Shown here piece by piece: positions 42,555 through 43,840 of a stretch of DNA of 43,840 nucleotides. Position 1 is the stretch's first letter; each line of letters opens with the position of its first letter. This stretch comes from an uncultured Bacteroidota bacterium (GTDB lineage Bacteria > Bacteroidota > Bacteroidia > NS11-12g > UBA9320): positions 1-43,840 of the forward strand of contig CAJXIQ010000003.1 of NCBI GenBank assembly GCA_913054375.1, read 5' to 3'. A program made the translations under genes and the position numbers. Under the pieces are notes generated by a model. It ran no database searches. It was not told the DNA's origin and was given only the letters and a program-made list of their open reading frames with translations.

Positions 42555-43840
42555 ATGAAGCTTTTTAGCAAATACATTCTTCTGGTGATAGGCATTTACC
42601 TTACAATGACCGCTTGCCGTAAAGAGCAATTCACCACCAGTGGCGCAGATAGTGTAACAGTAAATTCAGACACCCTTTGGTTTGACACTGTATTCACAAG
42701 AGCAAAAATTGGAGTCCCACTTTCTGTAAACAAGCAGATCATTGTAAAAAACCCTTCCAAAAAGAGTATTCGTACTCACATTACCCTTGCAGGGGGAGCA
42801 CAATCTCACTTTAGGCTCAATGTAGATGGAGAGCCCGGACATACGTTTCAAAATGTAGAGATATTTCCCGAAGACAGTGTCTTCCTATTTGTAGAGGTAC
42901 ACCCAGACCCCAATAACAATAACCCTGAATTTAATCCGCTTATTATTCGAGACTCTTTACTTTTTAATACAAATGGTAATGAAAGTAAAACAATACTCAT
43001 AGGCTGGGGACAAGACGCTCACTATATTTTTCGCGATAGCATAGAAACCGATACCACATGGAGAGACACAAAACTCCCCATCGTAGTGTACGGCTATTGC
43101 TATGTAAAACCTGACGTACAGCTTACCATAGAAAAAGGAGTACAGGTGCACTTTGCTCCGAGAAGCTGGCTGTTTGTAGAAGGCAAGCTAGACATAAGAG
43201 GATCTAAGGAAGAACCTGTACTAATGCAAGGAGATAGGCTACAACCGGAGTGGGAAGAACGCGCTGGCCAATGGGGAGGCATCTGGATAAGCCACCCGAG
43301 CTACGGCAGTACAATAGAACACGCTACTATTAAAAACGGAACTGTGGGTGTCTATTGCGACTCTACTCCTGGACTAGACGGCGAACGAAACGTAACCCTA
43401 AGCAAAACCATGATACGCAACATGAGTTTTGACGGTATAAGTGGTAAAGGAAGTACCCTATATGCAGAAAACTGCGTAAGCACCAACTGCGGCAGATTCA
43501 CCTTCTTGGGAAATGAAGGGGGTGACTATACCCTCATCCATAATACCTTTTATACTGGCAGTAAAGACTTCAGCCGTCAAAATCCAACATTTGCCTACTT
43601 AAGTACACGCAGAGACCCACTTACCAATGCCATCTTGCAACGGTATACACTCAAATTTAACTTTCTGAACAACATCATCGATGGTATAAATAGCGAAGGA
43701 GAAATACTCGGAGATTTGGAAGGCACCATAGAAGCTCCATCTGTGGTAGATTATAATGTATTGCGTAGCGAAGACAACTTCTATTTTGGCTCGGGGTCTA
43801 ATAATATTCGAAAAGAAGGGGAAAAACTCTTTATAGATGC
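42555..43840 (+). CDS. Lipoprotein with a probable parallel beta-helix (runs off the right edge)
   Basis: An open frame of at least 428 codons that the ORF track omits because no stop is reached. It begins MKLFSKYILLVIGIYLTMTAC, a lipoprotein signal with Cys21 in TMTAC. Residues ~35-140 look like an Ig-like beta domain (DTLWFDTVFT, NPSKKSIRTHI), and later repeats (WGGIWISHPSYGSTIEHATIKNG, ISGKGSTLYAENCV) resemble right-handed beta-helix rungs. Function unknown; probably outer-membrane attached. A TTCCTTTG near 42528-42535 (one mismatch) may be the promoter. Confidence 0.75.
   Translation, partial: MKLFSKYILLVIGIYLTMTACRKEQFTTSGADSVTVNSDTLWFDTVFTRAKIGVPLSVNKQIIVKNPSKKSIRTHITLAGGAQSHFRLNVDGEPGHTFQNVEIFPEDSVFLFVEVHPDPNNNNPEFNPLIIRDSLLFNTNGNESKTILIGWGQDAHYIFRDSIETDTTWRDTKLPIVVYGYCYVKPDVQLTIEKGVQVHFAPRSWLFVEGKLDIRGSKEEPVLMQGDRLQPEWEERAGQWGGIWISHPSYGSTIEHATIKNGTVGVYCDSTPGLDGERNVTLSKTMIRNMSFDGISGKGSTLYAENCVSTNCGRFTFLGNEGGDYTLIHNTFYTGSKDFSRQNPTFAYLSTRRDPLTNAILQRYTLKFNFLNNIIDGINSEGEILGDLEGTIEAPSVVDYNVLRSEDNFYFGSGSNNIRKEGEKLFID

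Overview
This window reads as chromosomal DNA from a Bacteroidota bacterium. The evidence is a Bacteroidota-style dcw cluster (mraZ, rsmH, FtsL-like, ftsI with a PASTA domain, murE, mraY with an inserted loop, murD, ftsW, murG, and no murF between murE and mraY), a C-terminal type IX secretion (T9SS) sorting domain, a long-form PurF, a DUF4175-type giant membrane protein, many genes preceded by the Bacteroidota -7 box TAnnTTTG, and almost no Shine-Dalgarno sequences. I cannot resolve the class from sequence alone. There are no insertion sequences, phage genes or CRISPR arrays. Most of the window is core housekeeping DNA.

Layout. 1-9.1 kb (minus): the peptidoglycan/division operon, tightly packed with overlapping genes, driven by a promoter overlapped by three 10-bp AGTGGG repeats that look like a MraZ operator. 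9.4-10.4 kb: rlmF. 10.5-16.9 kb (minus): a PNGase F-like lipoprotein, pnp with an RGG-rich tail, rpsO, and a VWA-type membrane protein. 17.0-18.4 kb: ferredoxin-NADP reductase and an ArsC-like protein. 18.5-19.3 kb (minus): MscS. 19.4-24.0 kb: pheT, a small coiled-coil gene, zapA and rny. 24.1-26.5 kb: a secreted N-formylglutamate amidohydrolase-like protein with a T9SS tag, followed by hutI. 26.5-28.4 kb (minus): purF, divergent from aroQ. 28.9-30.3 kb (minus): a GT2 glycosyltransferase and a hypothetical protein. 30.4-31.3 kb: a small ORF, a TonB-C-like fragment and a GNAT enzyme. 31.3-33.2 kb (minus): rlmD and a thioredoxin-fold protein. 33.4-36.7 kb: the DUF4175-like protein. 36.9-42.2 kb: lptB, an outer-membrane barrel protein, recJ, a PfkB kinase and a 2-oxo-hexenedioate decarboxylase-like enzyme. 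42.3-43.84 kb: tRNA-Asn(GTT) with promoter and terminator, then a lipoprotein that runs off the right edge.

How the genes work together. The left block makes lipid II and the septal synthase. RNA processing and translation are represented by pnp, rpsO, rny, rlmF, rlmD, pheT and tRNA-Asn; envelope biogenesis by lptB; histidine catabolism by the FGase-like protein and hutI.

No clearly new defence or mobile system is visible. The most interesting signals are: (1) a recurrent promoter layout in which the -7 box ends only 4-10 nt before the start codon, implying leaderless or near-leaderless mRNAs for at least seven genes; (2) a PNGase F homologue whose three catalytic residues and disulfide cysteines keep the reference spacing; (3) a T9SS-tagged FGase-like enzyme coupled to hutI; (4) the MraZ operator; (5) a 21-codon ORF stop/start-coupled to a degenerate TonB-C-like ORF.
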